NCBI RefSeq assembly: GCF_019634815.1
Contig: NZ_JAHCAP010000015.1
Location: forward strand, 1-64,000
Direction: 5' to 3'
Source of the DNA: Dokdonella sp.
GTDB lineage: Bacteria > Pseudomonadota > Gammaproteobacteria > Xanthomonadales > Rhodanobacteraceae
Length of the DNA: 64,000 nucleotides
Shown: piece by piece, positions 7,346 to 17,396 of the stretch
Numbering within the stretch: the first letter of the stretch is position 1
Layout of the letters: every line of letters starts with the position of its first letter
The notes under the pieces: generated by a model
What the model was told of the DNA's origin: nothing
What the model saw: only the letters and a program-made list of their open reading frames with translations
Databases searched by the model: none
Position numbers and translations under genes: made by a program

Positions 7346-9507
7346 AGCCCGCGGCCGATCGGTTGGGATTCTGGATTGCGGCGGCGCGCCGACGCGAGAT
7401 CGCCAGCCTCTTGCTGGTCATCCTGCCACCCATGCTCGCCGCGCTCGTGGTGATCTGGCGCATCGTCGGCCCGCGTGCGGCCGTGATCGCAGCCGCGCTT
7501 TCATTTGCGCTGCTGGTTTGCTTGCTCTGGCGCGCCGTTCGCCGTGACCTGCGGACGGCGATCACGCGCCGGCTCGATGCACAGGCGCCGCAACTGGAGG
7601 ACAGCTCCGGGCTGCTGTGGCGAGCGCAAACCGAACCGGGAACGCTGGCCGACCTGCAACGCGCACGCCTGCTGGCGCGGCTCGATGGGCTCGCGGTCGA
7701 AGTGCGTGCGCCGTGGCCGCGCGCGCGCATGCTTGCGAGTGCGGCGGTGTCTCTGGCCCTGTTCGCGCTGGCAGCGGTTTGGCCGCAAGCAGTCGGTCAG
7801 CGCGAGGCACGTGTGGCCGGCGTGATCGCGGGCAGCACGACATCGACACGCATCGAAGCGGCGCGGGTGGAGATCGAGCCGCCGGCCTACACGAAGTTGC
7901 CTGCGCGCAGCGAGGCTGCGCTTGACTTCGAGGTGGCGCAGGATTCACGTCTGGTTTGGGACCTGCGTCTGACGCCGGTGCCTGGGTCGGTGCGGTTGGC
8001 TTTCCACGATGGCAGTCACCTGCAATTGCGGCGGCAAGCCGATCACTGGCAGGGCGCGCGCACACTCGCCGCATCGAGTCTGTACCGGATCGAAGTCGAG
8101 GGTGCGCCGCCGCTCGCCGATGAACTCCATCGCATCGACGTGCGCGCAGATCGCGCGCCTTCGATCCGCGTGATCGCACCCGGGCATACCTTGACGGTGC
8201 ACGCCGACCAGCAGAAGGATTGGCCATTGGAATTTGCAGTCGACGACGACTTCGGCATCGCCAAGGCCGAGCTGTTTCTGACCCGTGCGAGCGGCAGCGG
8301 CGAGGCGATCGCCTTCGATGAAAGCAGCCTCGTGCTGCAAGCCGAAGCGGGACCGACGGTGACGGCTGCCGACGCCGGGCAGGGGCGCGGCGCAAGCCTG
8401 CGCTACCGTCATCTCGTGGATTTGTCCGCGCTGGGTTTTGCCAGCGACAGCGAACTCATTGCCCGACTCGTCGTCAGCGACAACCGCGAGCCGAGTCCCA
8501 ATGTTGCACGCAGCGCGAGCCTGATCCTGCGCTGGCCGGCACCTGCGGCGACCGCGGGTGCGGGCGTCGAGGGCATCGCCCAGCAGACCTTGCCCGCGTA
8601 TTTCCGCAGCCAGCGCCAGATCATCATCGACACGCAGGCGTTGATCGCGCAAAAGCCGGACTTGGCTGCGCAAGCCTTCCTGCAGCGTTCGGATGCAATC
8701 GGCGTCGATCAGAAGATCCTGCGCCTGCGCTATGGCCAGTTTCTCGGCGAGGAATCGGAAGGTCACGCCGAAGCTGCCGTCGAGGGCGGCCAGGCAGCGC
8801 CCGACTCGCAGCTCGGCGCGTTGGCTGGCTTGCATGGCGCCGAAGAACACGCGCCGGCGGGCAGCGGGCGTGCCGGTGCTGCCGCTGCGGTCGAAGCCGA
8901 GTTTGGACATGTTCACGACATCGCCGAGGCGTCGACCCTGCTCGACCCGCAAACGCGTGCCACGCTCAAGGCTGCGCTCGACCAGATGTGGCAAGCGGAA
9001 CTGCATCTGCGCCAAGGCGAGCCGGCGCAGGCACTGCCGTTCGAGGAACGTGCGCTCGAGTTCATCAAGCAGGCGCAGCAAGCCACGCGCATCTATCTCG
9101 CGCGCGTCGGTCTGGAATTGCCCGTGCCTGACGAAAAACGGCGCCTCTCCGGCGAGCGCGGCGATCTGTCCGATCGCAGCGCGGTGCAGCCCGTCCGCGA
9201 TGGCGGCGGGGATGCACTGGCTGCGCTGTGGCGCGCGCTCGGCAACGGCGATGCGCCTGACTGGGCGGCCGCGCGCACTGCCTTGCGGGCACGCACGGAT
9301 GCCGGCCCGCGACAGCTCGATGCGCTGGCCGCGCTCGATCGCGCAGAGCGTGATGCGAGCTGCAGTCCCTGCAGGACGCGTCTGCGTGCAGCGCTGTGGG
9401 CTCTGCTGCCACAACCGGCCGCGCACGTGCTGCCGCGTGTTGCTCCGGCGGCCGAGGCTGCGGCGTATCTCGATGCCGTGCAGGCCGCGCGCGGAGAGCG
9501 GCGATGA
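7342..9507 (+). CDS. Large membrane-anchored protein, DUF4175-like
   Basis: 721 residues. Two adjacent membrane helices (about 22-45 and 48-70) and a third near 130-150 anchor a long soluble region. A stretch around VDDDFGIAKAELFL resembles the extracytoplasmic part of DUF4175-type proteins, and the later part has long charged helices (ALPFEERALEFIKQAQQ). The ATG overlaps the preceding stop by 4 bases and the stop overlaps the next start by 4, so it belongs to the MoxR operon. Family assignment is tentative; I cannot name a function. Confidence 0.6.
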   Translation: MKPAADRLGFWIAAARRREIASLLLVILPPMLAALVVIWRIVGPRAAVIAAALSFALLVCLLWRAVRRDLRTAITRRLDAQAPQLEDSSGLLWRAQTEPGTLADLQRARLLARLDGLAVEVRAPWPRARMLASAAVSLALFALAAVWPQAVGQREARVAGVIAGSTTSTRIEAARVEIEPPAYTKLPARSEAALDFEVAQDSRLVWDLRLTPVPGSVRLAFHDGSHLQLRRQADHWQGARTLAASSLYRIEVEGAPPLADELHRIDVRADRAPSIRVIAPGHTLTVHADQQKDWPLEFAVDDDFGIAKAELFLTRASGSGEAIAFDESSLVLQAEAGPTVTAADAGQGRGASLRYRHLVDLSALGFASDSELIARLVVSDNREPSPNVARSASLILRWPAPAATAGAGVEGIAQQTLPAYFRSQRQIIIDTQALIAQKPDLAAQAFLQRSDAIGVDQKILRLRYGQFLGEESEGHAEAAVEGGQAAPDSQLGALAGLHGAEEHAPAGSGRAGAAAAVEAEFGHVHDIAEASTLLDPQTRATLKAALDQMWQAELHLRQGEPAQALPFEERALEFIKQAQQATRIYLARVGLELPVPDEKRRLSGERGDLSDRSAVQPVRDGGGDALAALWRALGNGDAPDWAAARTALRARTDAGPRQLDALAALDRAERDASCSPCRTRLRAALWALLPQPAAHVLPRVAPAAEAAAYLDAVQAARGERR

Positions 9508-11222
9508 GTGCGCACGGCCTGAGCATCCTCCTGCTTGCGCTCGCCGGTGTGCTCGGCTGCCTGCGCGTCTGGCGCGCAGGCACGGCGCATCGATCTTGGC
9601 TGTGTGCCTTGCAGCTTGCGCTCGCGGCTGCGCTCTATTTCTGCCTGTGGCCGCCGAGCGGCAGCGAGCAGTTCACGCAGGGTGAACTGGTGGTGCTTGC
9701 ACCCGGCGCGAGCGCGCAGCAGATTGCCGCGGCACGTGGCACGCTCGTCGCCTTGCCCGGTGTGGAGGCGCCCCGTGCGATCGAGCGCGTCCCGGATCTG
9801 GCCGCCGCATTGCGCGAACACGCAGATGCGCAGCGCCTGCGCGTAATCGGTGGTGGCCTGCCCGCGCGCGACCTCGATGCCGCACGCGGCCGGCTCGTCG
9901 CTTTCGATGCGGCGCCCTTGCCCCCCGGCATCGTCGAACTCGATGTGCCGCCGCGGATTGCCGCCGGCACGCAGTGGCAGTTGCAGGGGCGTGCCGAGGG
10001 TCTTGCCGCGGGACGCGTGGAGCTGCGCGATCCGGCGGGACAGGTGAGCGCGGCGGTCGAGCCTGATGCGCAGGGTCGCTTCACGCTCGGTGCCACGGCC
10101 AAGGATGCCGGCGCGGCGGTGTACGAACTGCGCGCGCTCGATGCAAAGGGCGCGCTGGTCGAGCGGCTCGACCTGCCGATCGTGGCCGAAGCCGGTAGCG
10201 CGCTGCGCATCCTGCTGCTGGCGGGCGCGCCGGATGCGCAGCTCAAGTATCTGCGTCGATGGGCGCAGGATGCGGGATTGGTCCTCGCCAGCCGAATCGG
10301 CCTGAGCACGGGCGTGGTGATGCGCGAAGGCACGCCGCAGATCGATGCCGCGACCCTGGCCGCGACCGATCTGGTGGTGATCGACGAGCGCGCCTGGTGG
10401 ACGCTCGATGCGTCGCACAAGCAGGCGCTGCGCAGTGCAGTGGACGCTGGCCTGGGACTGCTGTTGCGTGTGACCGGCGAACTGCCGGACGCCGTCGCCC
10501 GGGATTGGCGCGCGCTTGGCTTCAGCCTGGAGGCGCAGCCCGCGGCTGGCCCGGTGTCGCTCGATCAGGCTGCGGGCTTGCACGATTCGCGTCTTGAATT
10601 CACGCCGCTGCCGCTGACACTCGCCGGCGCAGACACCGCGCCCTTGCTGCGTGCCGACGACGGCACCGTGCTGGCAGTGTGGCGCGGCGAGGGTCGCGGT
10701 CGTGTCGGCGTGATGCGCGTGGTCGATGACTGGCGCCTCGCACTGGCCGGTCATCGTCTCGCCCACGCAAGCCTGTGGAGCCGGATCGTCGCCCGGCTTG
10801 CCCGCGCGCGCGCCGCCGCCGATCCCCAATTGCCGCGCTCGGCTCGCGTCGGCGAGCGGGCCGTGATCTGCGCCGCACAGGCGGGCGATGTCATCGCACC
10901 GGAACCTGCAGGCATGGCGCGGATCGCCCTCGATGTCTCGACCAGCGATGGCTGTGCCGGATGGTGGCCGGCACAGGCGGGTTGGCATGCCTTGCTGCGC
11001 GGTTCACGGCGTTGGCCTGTTCATGTGCAGGCCGCCGATGCCGCGCCAGCGCTTGCGCAGGCGCAGCGCACACGGGCAACCCGCGCCTTGCTCGGCGTGG
11101 CTGCAGATGCGGGCGCGCTGGCAACACGTGCGCAGCCTTGGCCGCGCTGGCCCTTCCTGTTCCTGGTCATCGGCCTTGCGAGCCTGCTGTGGTGGTTGGA
11201 GCGACGCCTGCGCGAGGCTTGA
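9504..11222 (+). CDS. Membrane protein with glutamine-amidotransferase-like fold
   Basis: 572 residues. Two N-terminal membrane helices (about 6-22 and 30-48) and a C-terminal helix (PFLFLVIGLASLLWWLERRL) flank a periplasmic region. The middle part reads LRILLLAGAPDAQLKYLRRW and then DLVVIDERAWWTL, the pattern of the class I GATase-like domain seen in the last gene of many MoxR/BatA operons; no catalytic Cys-His pair is evident. It overlaps the preceding gene by 4 bases and ends the operon. It converges on the DUF4124 gene after 30 bases. Confidence 0.6.
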   Translation: MSAHGLSILLLALAGVLGCLRVWRAGTAHRSWLCALQLALAAALYFCLWPPSGSEQFTQGELVVLAPGASAQQIAAARGTLVALPGVEAPRAIERVPDLAAALREHADAQRLRVIGGGLPARDLDAARGRLVAFDAAPLPPGIVELDVPPRIAAGTQWQLQGRAEGLAAGRVELRDPAGQVSAAVEPDAQGRFTLGATAKDAGAAVYELRALDAKGALVERLDLPIVAEAGSALRILLLAGAPDAQLKYLRRWAQDAGLVLASRIGLSTGVVMREGTPQIDAATLAATDLVVIDERAWWTLDASHKQALRSAVDAGLGLLLRVTGELPDAVARDWRALGFSLEAQPAAGPVSLDQAAGLHDSRLEFTPLPLTLAGADTAPLLRADDGTVLAVWRGEGRGRVGVMRVVDDWRLALAGHRLAHASLWSRIVARLARARAAADPQLPRSARVGERAVICAAQAGDVIAPEPAGMARIALDVSTSDGCAGWWPAQAGWHALLRGSRRWPVHVQAADAAPALAQAQRTRATRALLGVAADAGALATRAQPWPRWPFLFLVIGLASLLWWLERRLREA

Positions 11223-11252
11223 GGCGATGTTGCCTGGATGATCCGTGCTGCC

Positions 11253-11909
11253 TCAGCCGCAACCGCGCATTTGATCACGCAGCCCCGTGCGTTCGGCCTG
11301 GGCGTCGGCATCATCGCGGCGCTGGCGCAGACGCGCATCGACCCCGTCCAGTTGCTCGCGCAGGAACGCGCAGGCCTCTTGTGGCGTGGCCTGATGACAC
11401 GGATCGCTGACCTGCACGTAGTAGCCCGCACCGGCGACGCTGGATGCGGGTCGATGTGGAATGTTGGCTGCGCCCGGGCCGCGTGAGGCGAGACCATCGC
11501 GACCCCCGTAGACCTCGGCGAGGCTGCGGTTGTAGTCACTGGCGACCGTGTAGGGCACCCAGTTGACGCGGCCGACCCCATTGGCGCCGAGGTAGCGACT
11601 GCCATCGCCAGCGCGGCAAATTGTCAATTTTGGTGTCGGCGCTGGCGGCGGTGGTGGCGCCTGCGCCACGCCCGCTTGGGTGTTGGTCACGACAGGAATG
11701 TCAGGTTTGGCCGCTGCATCAGCCACGCTCGGGACAGATGCACGTTCGGTTGGCAGATGCAGACGGGTTTGTCGTTGTCGTGGCGGACAGGGGCTGTCCT
11801 GAAATGCCAGACCCGCGGCACTTTCGCATCGAAAGACCTCGCCTGCGTGCGCGCCGGTGGCGAAAACCAGCACGGCAAGGAACAAGGCGGTGCGGTTTGG
11901 TGCCTTCAT
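11253..11909 (-). CDS. DUF4124-type secreted protein
   Basis: 218 residues from the ATG at 11909. The signal peptide ends at about GAHAG. It is followed by the DUF4124-like block GEVFRCESAAGLAFQDSPCP, a Pro/Ala-rich linker, and a C-terminal part with several Cys (CRAGDGSRYL, SDPCHQ, ACAFLREQLDG). DUF4124 proteins are small periplasmic proteins of unknown role, common in gammaproteobacteria. A longer frame exists upstream (to 11981), but it runs into the neighbouring gene and would bury the signal peptide. Confidence 0.7.
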   Translation of the reverse strand: MKAPNRTALFLAVLVFATGAHAGEVFRCESAAGLAFQDSPCPPRQRQTRLHLPTERASVPSVADAAAKPDIPVVTNTQAGVAQAPPPPPAPTPKLTICRAGDGSRYLGANGVGRVNWVPYTVASDYNRSLAEVYGGRDGLASRGPGAANIPHRPASSVAGAGYYVQVSDPCHQATPQEACAFLREQLDGVDARLRQRRDDADAQAERTGLRDQMRGCG

Positions 11910-11973
11910 GCTGCGAACCTGCTGGCATGGGACTTGCTCAACCAGTCGCAAGTATCCGTCGGGAATCAAGTCC

Positions 11974-13668
11974 TTGTACACGCTTCATGATTTCGCGTTC
12001 AGCAACGGCCAGCGCAAGATCCGGTCGGCCGTGCTTGCCGCGGTCGCTCTGCTGCTGGTGCTGGGCCTGCTGGTGACAAGCTGGGTGCGGGCTGCCGCGG
12101 TACCCATTCTGGTCGAGCGCTACACCGCCGACATCGATCCCGATCAGCTGGCGAGTCTGCTGCACGGTGATTTCGACACTACGCTCAAGATCGAGCCCGA
12201 TGCGGCGATGGTGAGTTCGCAGCGCGGCACCAGTTGGTACCGCGTGCGTTTGGTCAATGACTGGGTCTCGCCGCGCCAACCCGCACTGATGATTTCGGCA
12301 GCCAACGCGATCACCGTGCATGCCTACTCGCCGCCCGACTACATCGGCGCGGAGTACGGTCTGCACGACAGTAAGAGCGCGTGGCGACGCATCCGCCATG
12401 CGCTGGTGGTGCCTCTGGGCCTGGGCTGGCGCGCGACGACGCCGGTCTATCTGCGAGTGGATTCCTCGGTGTCGGCCGTGCACGCATTCAGCGTCAACGA
12501 CCTGCATCACGCGCAGGAGCTCGAACTCGATCAGGCGCACTTCGACGTGATCTGGCCGGTCGCCCAGTTCACGCTGCTGCTGGCCGCACTGCTGACCCTG
12601 CGACCGCTCGGTGATCGACTTCTGTGGCCCTATCTCGGCCAGACCCTGGGATTGACCGTGCTGCTTGCGCTGCAGGCTGGCATCGGATTCGCCTATTGGC
12701 CCACCAGCCTGCTCGATCCATTGGGCGTGCGCGCAAACGGGTTCATGGCTTCACTCGTGATGGTGTTCGCGATCGTGTTCGCGCGCACCTTCCTCGACCT
12801 GCCGCGACGGGCGCCGCGACTGGCACAGGCGGGAAGCGTTGCCATCGGCCTGCTGCTGGTCTTTGCCTTGTTGTGCGCGCTGCCGCCGATCTTTCCCGAC
12901 GGTTTGCTGCTGCGCTGTCTCGGTGCGCTGGCGCTGGTCATCAGCCTGCTGGTGTGGGGAAGTGGCTGGTTCGCCGGCTGGCGCGGCCAGCGCGGGGCGG
13001 GCGGCTTCATCATCGCCTGGGCGCCGACCTTCCTGGTGATGCTGTTCAATGCCGCGCACCTGATCCTGGAAGCGCCGCGCCCGGCGCAGCTGATCGCGGC
13101 CCAGCCGGTGGTGCTGACGATTGCGTCGTTGGGATTGCTGTACGTACTGGCGACGCGCATGACGCGCTGCCGTTTCGATCCGCAATGCGCGGTGGAAATG
13201 CGGGAGCGCGATTTGCTCACCGGGGCCCTCAATCGCAGTGCCACGGTGGCCGCCCTGCGTGGCGCTTTCGTGGGCGCGCGCTACGCCAAGCGATCGCTGT
13301 CGGTGATCGTGGTCGAGCCTGATTCCCGCCTGCTGACGCTCGCGGCGGCGCAGGGGCGCAGTGCCACGGACATGTGCCTGCATTCGCTGATGGGATGCCT
13401 GGGCGAGGAACTGCGCGATGCCGACAGTGTTGGTCGTGTCGGCGACGAACGCCTGCTCGCGGTGCTGCCGGGCGCGAGCGAGGCCCAGGCGCGCGCGCTG
13501 GCCGCGCGCGTGGCCGCGCGTGCGACCAGCTGCAGCCTGCATTGGGGCGGAATGCAGCAGCGCTTGGCCGCGGTGTTCGGCGTGGCCACGCTCGCCCAGG
13601 AGATGCTCACGCCTGATGAGCTGCTCGCGCACGCCGATACGGCGCTGCAGGCGGCGCAAACCGCCTGA
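11974..13668 (+). CDS. 7TM sensor-like membrane protein with degenerate GGDEF domain
   Basis: About 564 residues if started at TTG 11974; in-frame ATGs at 11857 and 11908 are alternatives but overlap the divergent gene. One membrane helix (VLAAVALLLVLGLL) precedes a periplasmic sensory region and a block of six or seven helices, like 7TMR-DISM receptors. The C-terminus resembles a diguanylate cyclase: it opens with DLLTGALNR, but the catalytic GGDEF is replaced by VGDER. Cyclase activity is therefore unlikely; it may bind GTP or c-di-GMP or act as an inactive partner. The start site is the weakest part of this call. Confidence 0.7.
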   Translation: MYTLHDFAFSNGQRKIRSAVLAAVALLLVLGLLVTSWVRAAAVPILVERYTADIDPDQLASLLHGDFDTTLKIEPDAAMVSSQRGTSWYRVRLVNDWVSPRQPALMISAANAITVHAYSPPDYIGAEYGLHDSKSAWRRIRHALVVPLGLGWRATTPVYLRVDSSVSAVHAFSVNDLHHAQELELDQAHFDVIWPVAQFTLLLAALLTLRPLGDRLLWPYLGQTLGLTVLLALQAGIGFAYWPTSLLDPLGVRANGFMASLVMVFAIVFARTFLDLPRRAPRLAQAGSVAIGLLLVFALLCALPPIFPDGLLLRCLGALALVISLLVWGSGWFAGWRGQRGAGGFIIAWAPTFLVMLFNAAHLILEAPRPAQLIAAQPVVLTIASLGLLYVLATRMTRCRFDPQCAVEMRERDLLTGALNRSATVAALRGAFVGARYAKRSLSVIVVEPDSRLLTLAAAQGRSATDMCLHSLMGCLGEELRDADSVGRVGDERLLAVLPGASEAQARALAARVAARATSCSLHWGGMQQRLAAVFGVATLAQEMLTPDELLAHADTALQAAQTA

Positions 13669-13680
13669 GACCGGGCCGCC

Positions 13681-16101
13681 TCAATGCAGGCTCTTGTAGA
13701 CCTGCGGATCAAAGGCATCGACGGCGATCACCTCGTCGCGCGCATCGCGCGCCTCGTTCAGCAGATCGTATTCCTCGCCGCTGATCACGCCGGCCTCGAC
13801 GCCGAGGTCGTCGAGCATGTAACCGGGCGCGCGATCAAGCACGCCGGCGCGTACCGCATCGCGCAGTTTGGTTTCAATCGGCAGCGCGCGCACCGCCTTG
13901 GCGAGCGCCGCTTCAAGCGCACCCAGGCCCGGTTCCTCGGGTGGCGGCACGAACACGTCGGCGGTGAGCGCCTGGCGTGCTTCGCGGTCTTCGAGGATGT
14001 CGCGGGCAACCGCGCTGCCGAGCCGGTCCGAGGGCGGGCGGAAGCGCGCGCCGAGCGGGAAGATCACCAGCCTGAGCAAGGCCGCAACCCAGCGCACCGG
14101 CAGGTTGTCGATCACGCCCACCAAGGCTTCCTGCACACGGTACAGCGCCAGTTCGGTCGACCAGCGCACCAGCACGAAATTGGAGTGGGTCTTGCCCTCA
14201 TCGTGATAGCGCTTGAGAGTGCAGCTGGCCAGATACAGCCAGGCCAGCGCATCGGCGAGGCGGCCCGAGAGTTTTTCGCGCCGCTTGAGCGAGCCGCCGA
14301 GCGTGCCCATCGCGGTGTCGGAGAGGATCGTGAAGGCAGCGCAAAAGCGCGACAGATGCTGGTAGTAGCGGCCGGTATCCTCGGCATCCGGCTTGCCGGC
14401 CAGTCGTGAACCACTCCATGCCAACAATTTGGCGCGCACGATGCGCGTGCAGTAGAGATTGACGTGGCCGAAGATCGCGCGGTCGAAGGCGGCGAGGTCA
14501 TTGTGCGCGACCGCATCGATTTCCTTCTGCACGAAGGGGTGGCAGCGGATCGCGCCCTGACCGTAGATCATCATGCTGCGAGTGAGGATGTTCGCGCCTT
14601 CCACGGTGATGCCGATCGGCACCGCGTCCCAGGCACGCGCGAGCGTATTGCGCGGACCGCGCTGGATCGCCGAACCGGCGCGGATGTCCATCGCGTCGCT
14701 GACCACCTGACGCATCGAGTCGGTGAGATAGGCCTTGCAGATGTTGCCGAGCACCGCGGGCTTTTCGCCCGCATCGAGCGCGCCGCAGGTGAGCGTGCGC
14801 GCGGCGGTCATCAGATAGGTGAGCCCGGCGATCCGCGCGAGCGGTTCCTCGATGCCCTCGAAACGGCCGATCGGCGTGTCGAACTGTTCGCGCACCGTGG
14901 CATACGCACCGCAGATGCGAGTGCACATCTGCGCCGCACCGATCGACAGCGCCGGCAGCGAGATCGATCGGCCCGCGGCGAGCGATTCCATCAGCATGCG
15001 CCAGCCGTTGCCGATTTGCGCGCGGCCACCGATCACCGCCTCGTCGAGCGGCACGAACACGTCCTTGCCGACGATCGGACCGTTCATGAAGGGCACGCCC
15101 ATCGGGTCGTGGCGCAGACCGATCTCGACGCCCCGCGTCATGCGCGGGATCAAGGCGCAGGTAATGCCGCGATCCTCGACTTCGCCAATCAGCTTGTTCG
15201 GATCCTTGAGCCGGAACGCGAGACCGATCAGGCTCGCCACCGGAGCCAGCGTGATGTAGCGCTTCTTCCAGTTCAGACGCAGGCCGAGTACTTCGACACC
15301 ATCGACCATGCGTTTTTCGACGATGCCTTCCGACTGCGTTGCCGCCGCATCCGAGCCTGCCTCGGGGCCGGTCAGCGCGAAGCAAGGGACTTCTTCGCCA
15401 CGCGCAAGCCGCGGCAGCAGGCGTTGCTTCTGCTCGTCGGTGCCGTAATGCACCAGCAGTTCACCCGGGCCGAGCGAATTGGGCACCATCACGGTGACGG
15501 CCGCGGTGATCGAGCGCGTCGACAGGCAGGTGACCACGCGCGAGTGGCCGATCGCGGAAAAACCCAGGCCGCCGTATTCCTTGGGAATCACCATGCCCAG
15601 GAAGCGTTGTTCCTTGATGTACTGCCAGATCGCCGTTGGCAGGTCGCGTTGCTGGTAGACCTCCCAATCATCCAGGCGCCGACACAGTTCCTGCGTCGGG
15701 CCATCGAGGAACGCCTGCTCGTCCTCGCGCAGCGGCGCGGGCTTGAAGGCGAGCAGTTTGTTCCAGTCGGGCATGCCGCTGAACAAGTCGCCATCCCACC
15801 ACACGCTGCCTGCCTCGAGTGCGATGCGCTCGGTCGCACCCAGCCGCGGCAGCACCTTGCCGAACACCGGCATGATGAAGCGCGACAGCAGGTGACGCCT
15901 CAGCGGCGGCAAGCCGAACAGCGCCGCCAGCACGATCGCGGCGATCAGGCAGGCGGAATACAGGCTCGGGTGGGTGATGCCGTCCAGGCGCCAGCCGATC
16001 AGCACGATGCCGATGGCGCACACCCAGGCAAGGAAGCCGAGGCCGCGAAAGGCGAGGATGCAAAACGCGACGAGGGCAAGGAGCAGGACGATCCAGATCA
16101 T
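13681..16101 (-). CDS. fadE: Acyl-CoA dehydrogenase FadE
   Basis: 806 residues, close to E. coli FadE (814) and far longer than ordinary acyl-CoA dehydrogenases. It catalyses the first step of fatty-acid beta-oxidation, FAD-dependent formation of trans-2-enoyl-CoA. Two N-terminal membrane helices (MIWIVLLLALVAF and the following segment) are typical of FadE. The acyl-CoA dehydrogenase core shows PKEYGGLGFSA and CFALTGPEAGSDAA. The ATG at 16101 has GGAGG 8 bases upstream, which decides against longer starts. Its 3' end lies 12 bases from the convergent GGDEF-like gene. Confidence 0.93.
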   Translation of the reverse strand: MIWIVLLLALVAFCILAFRGLGFLAWVCAIGIVLIGWRLDGITHPSLYSACLIAAIVLAALFGLPPLRRHLLSRFIMPVFGKVLPRLGATERIALEAGSVWWDGDLFSGMPDWNKLLAFKPAPLREDEQAFLDGPTQELCRRLDDWEVYQQRDLPTAIWQYIKEQRFLGMVIPKEYGGLGFSAIGHSRVVTCLSTRSITAAVTVMVPNSLGPGELLVHYGTDEQKQRLLPRLARGEEVPCFALTGPEAGSDAAATQSEGIVEKRMVDGVEVLGLRLNWKKRYITLAPVASLIGLAFRLKDPNKLIGEVEDRGITCALIPRMTRGVEIGLRHDPMGVPFMNGPIVGKDVFVPLDEAVIGGRAQIGNGWRMLMESLAAGRSISLPALSIGAAQMCTRICGAYATVREQFDTPIGRFEGIEEPLARIAGLTYLMTAARTLTCGALDAGEKPAVLGNICKAYLTDSMRQVVSDAMDIRAGSAIQRGPRNTLARAWDAVPIGITVEGANILTRSMMIYGQGAIRCHPFVQKEIDAVAHNDLAAFDRAIFGHVNLYCTRIVRAKLLAWSGSRLAGKPDAEDTGRYYQHLSRFCAAFTILSDTAMGTLGGSLKRREKLSGRLADALAWLYLASCTLKRYHDEGKTHSNFVLVRWSTELALYRVQEALVGVIDNLPVRWVAALLRLVIFPLGARFRPPSDRLGSAVARDILEDREARQALTADVFVPPPEEPGLGALEAALAKAVRALPIETKLRDAVRAGVLDRAPGYMLDDLGVEAGVISGEEYDLLNEARDARDEVIAVDAFDPQVYKSLH

Positions 16102-16252
16102 GTCGCCACCTCCGATGGATGCGGTGATTATGCCTGCAGCATTGCGGCCTGAGGGTGAATGCGAGCGCACTCGCGATTCGTCGTGTGCGCCGCGTGATGC
16201 CTTGATGCACGCTGCATTGCGCGCAGGCGCGGGAAGCTGCGAACATCAGAAA

Positions 16253-17041
16253 ATGAAAAACAAGAACGAGATCGTCGAGAACTGGCTGCCGCGCTACACC
16301 GGCACGGCGCTGGCGGGTTTTGGCCGCCACATCCTGCTCACCAACTTCGGCCACTACGTCGATCTGTTCGCGCAATGGCACGGGGTCGAGGTGCAGGGCC
16401 GTGACCGGCCGATGCCCAATGCCACCGCCGATGGCATCACCATGATCAACTTCGGCATGGGCAGTCCCAACGCAGCGACGATGATGGACCTGCTCACCGC
16501 GATCGAACCGCAGGCGGCGCTGTTTCTCGGCAAATGCGGCGGGCTCAAGAAGAAGAACCAGCTCGGCGACCTGATCCTGCCGATTGCGGCGATCCGCGGT
16601 GAAGGCACGTCCAATGACTATCTACTGCCGGAAGTGCCGGCATTGCCCGCATTCCAGTTGCAGCGTGCGGTTTCGACGATGATCCGCGACCTCGGCCACG
16701 ACTACTGGACCGGCACCGTCTTCACCACCAACCGCCGCGTGTGGGAGCACGATGTCGACTTCAAGGACTATCTGCGCAAGACGCGCTGCATGGCGATCGA
16801 CATGGAAACCGCAACGGTATTCGCCGCCGGTTTCGCCAATTCGATTCCGACCGGTGCCTTGTTGCTGGTGTCCGATCAGCCGATGATCCCCGAAGGCGTC
16901 AAGACCGAAGCCAGCGACCGCCAGATCACCGCGAATTTCGTCGACGCGCACATCCGGATCGGCATCGAGGCGCTCAAGCTGGTGCGCCGCAACGGTCGCA
17001 GCGTCAAGCATCTGCGCTTCGAGGATGATGCCGAGGGGTGA
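16253..17041 (+). CDS. amn: AMP nucleosidase, short form
   Basis: 262 residues. The sequence matches the catalytic part of AMP nucleosidase, which hydrolyses AMP to adenine and ribose 5-phosphate, with the PNP/UDP-phosphorylase fold: ITMINFGMGSPNAATMMDLL, ALFLGKCGGLK, and MAIDMETATVFAAGF (the purine/ribose contact block). E. coli Amn has an extra N-terminal regulatory domain that is absent here; short versions are known in Xanthomonadales and Bacteroidetes. The ATG at 16253 follows an AT-rich stretch and starts MKNKNEIVENWLPRYTG. It is divergent from fadE with 151 bases between. Confidence 0.88.
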   Translation: MKNKNEIVENWLPRYTGTALAGFGRHILLTNFGHYVDLFAQWHGVEVQGRDRPMPNATADGITMINFGMGSPNAATMMDLLTAIEPQAALFLGKCGGLKKKNQLGDLILPIAAIRGEGTSNDYLLPEVPALPAFQLQRAVSTMIRDLGHDYWTGTVFTTNRRVWEHDVDFKDYLRKTRCMAIDMETATVFAAGFANSIPTGALLLVSDQPMIPEGVKTEASDRQITANFVDAHIRIGIEALKLVRRNGRSVKHLRFEDDAEG

Positions 17042-17396
17042 GGGTTTGCGCGCTCACGCGCGGTGGGCGTTTCGGCGGGCGCCGAACTCACCGGCTTGTC
17101 CCGGCCTTTGCGATTGCACGCCTTCCCGTTTGCGTCGATGCGGATTCATTCCGCATCCCTGCGGGCCGGTGACACGCCTGCGCGCCAAGGCAAACGCCCA
17201 AACCAAATGCCAGGGCCCAAGTCCGATCCGGGGTCACGCTGCAGTGGCTGCTCCCCCTTTCGGTCTGGTCTGCGATGCGGCATGAGCAGACCCGGTCGAT
17301 TGCGGTCGTTCGCACTCGAAGATCGCCGGGTCCGTCCTGCCGGTCGGCTCGAGAAGGCGAAAAGCCCTCTGCATTCGGCCGCTCCCATCCCGGCTT
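17042..17396. other. Gene-free interval between amn and a convergent secreted-protein gene
   Basis: About 355 bases with open frames of low-quality composition only. A short imperfect palindrome (GCGGATTCATTCCGC, near 17139) is the only structure I see. I find no RNA gene or convincing promoter. Confidence 0.5.

Noticed and set aside
14464..16152. A 562-codon open frame antisense to fadE
   Set aside because: Antisense to a full-length FadE with a good ribosome-binding site; no family similarity visible.
17042..17396. Possible RNA gene in the gap after amn
   Set aside because: No tRNA-like cloverleaf, no conserved hairpin set and no promoter/terminator pair is visible.
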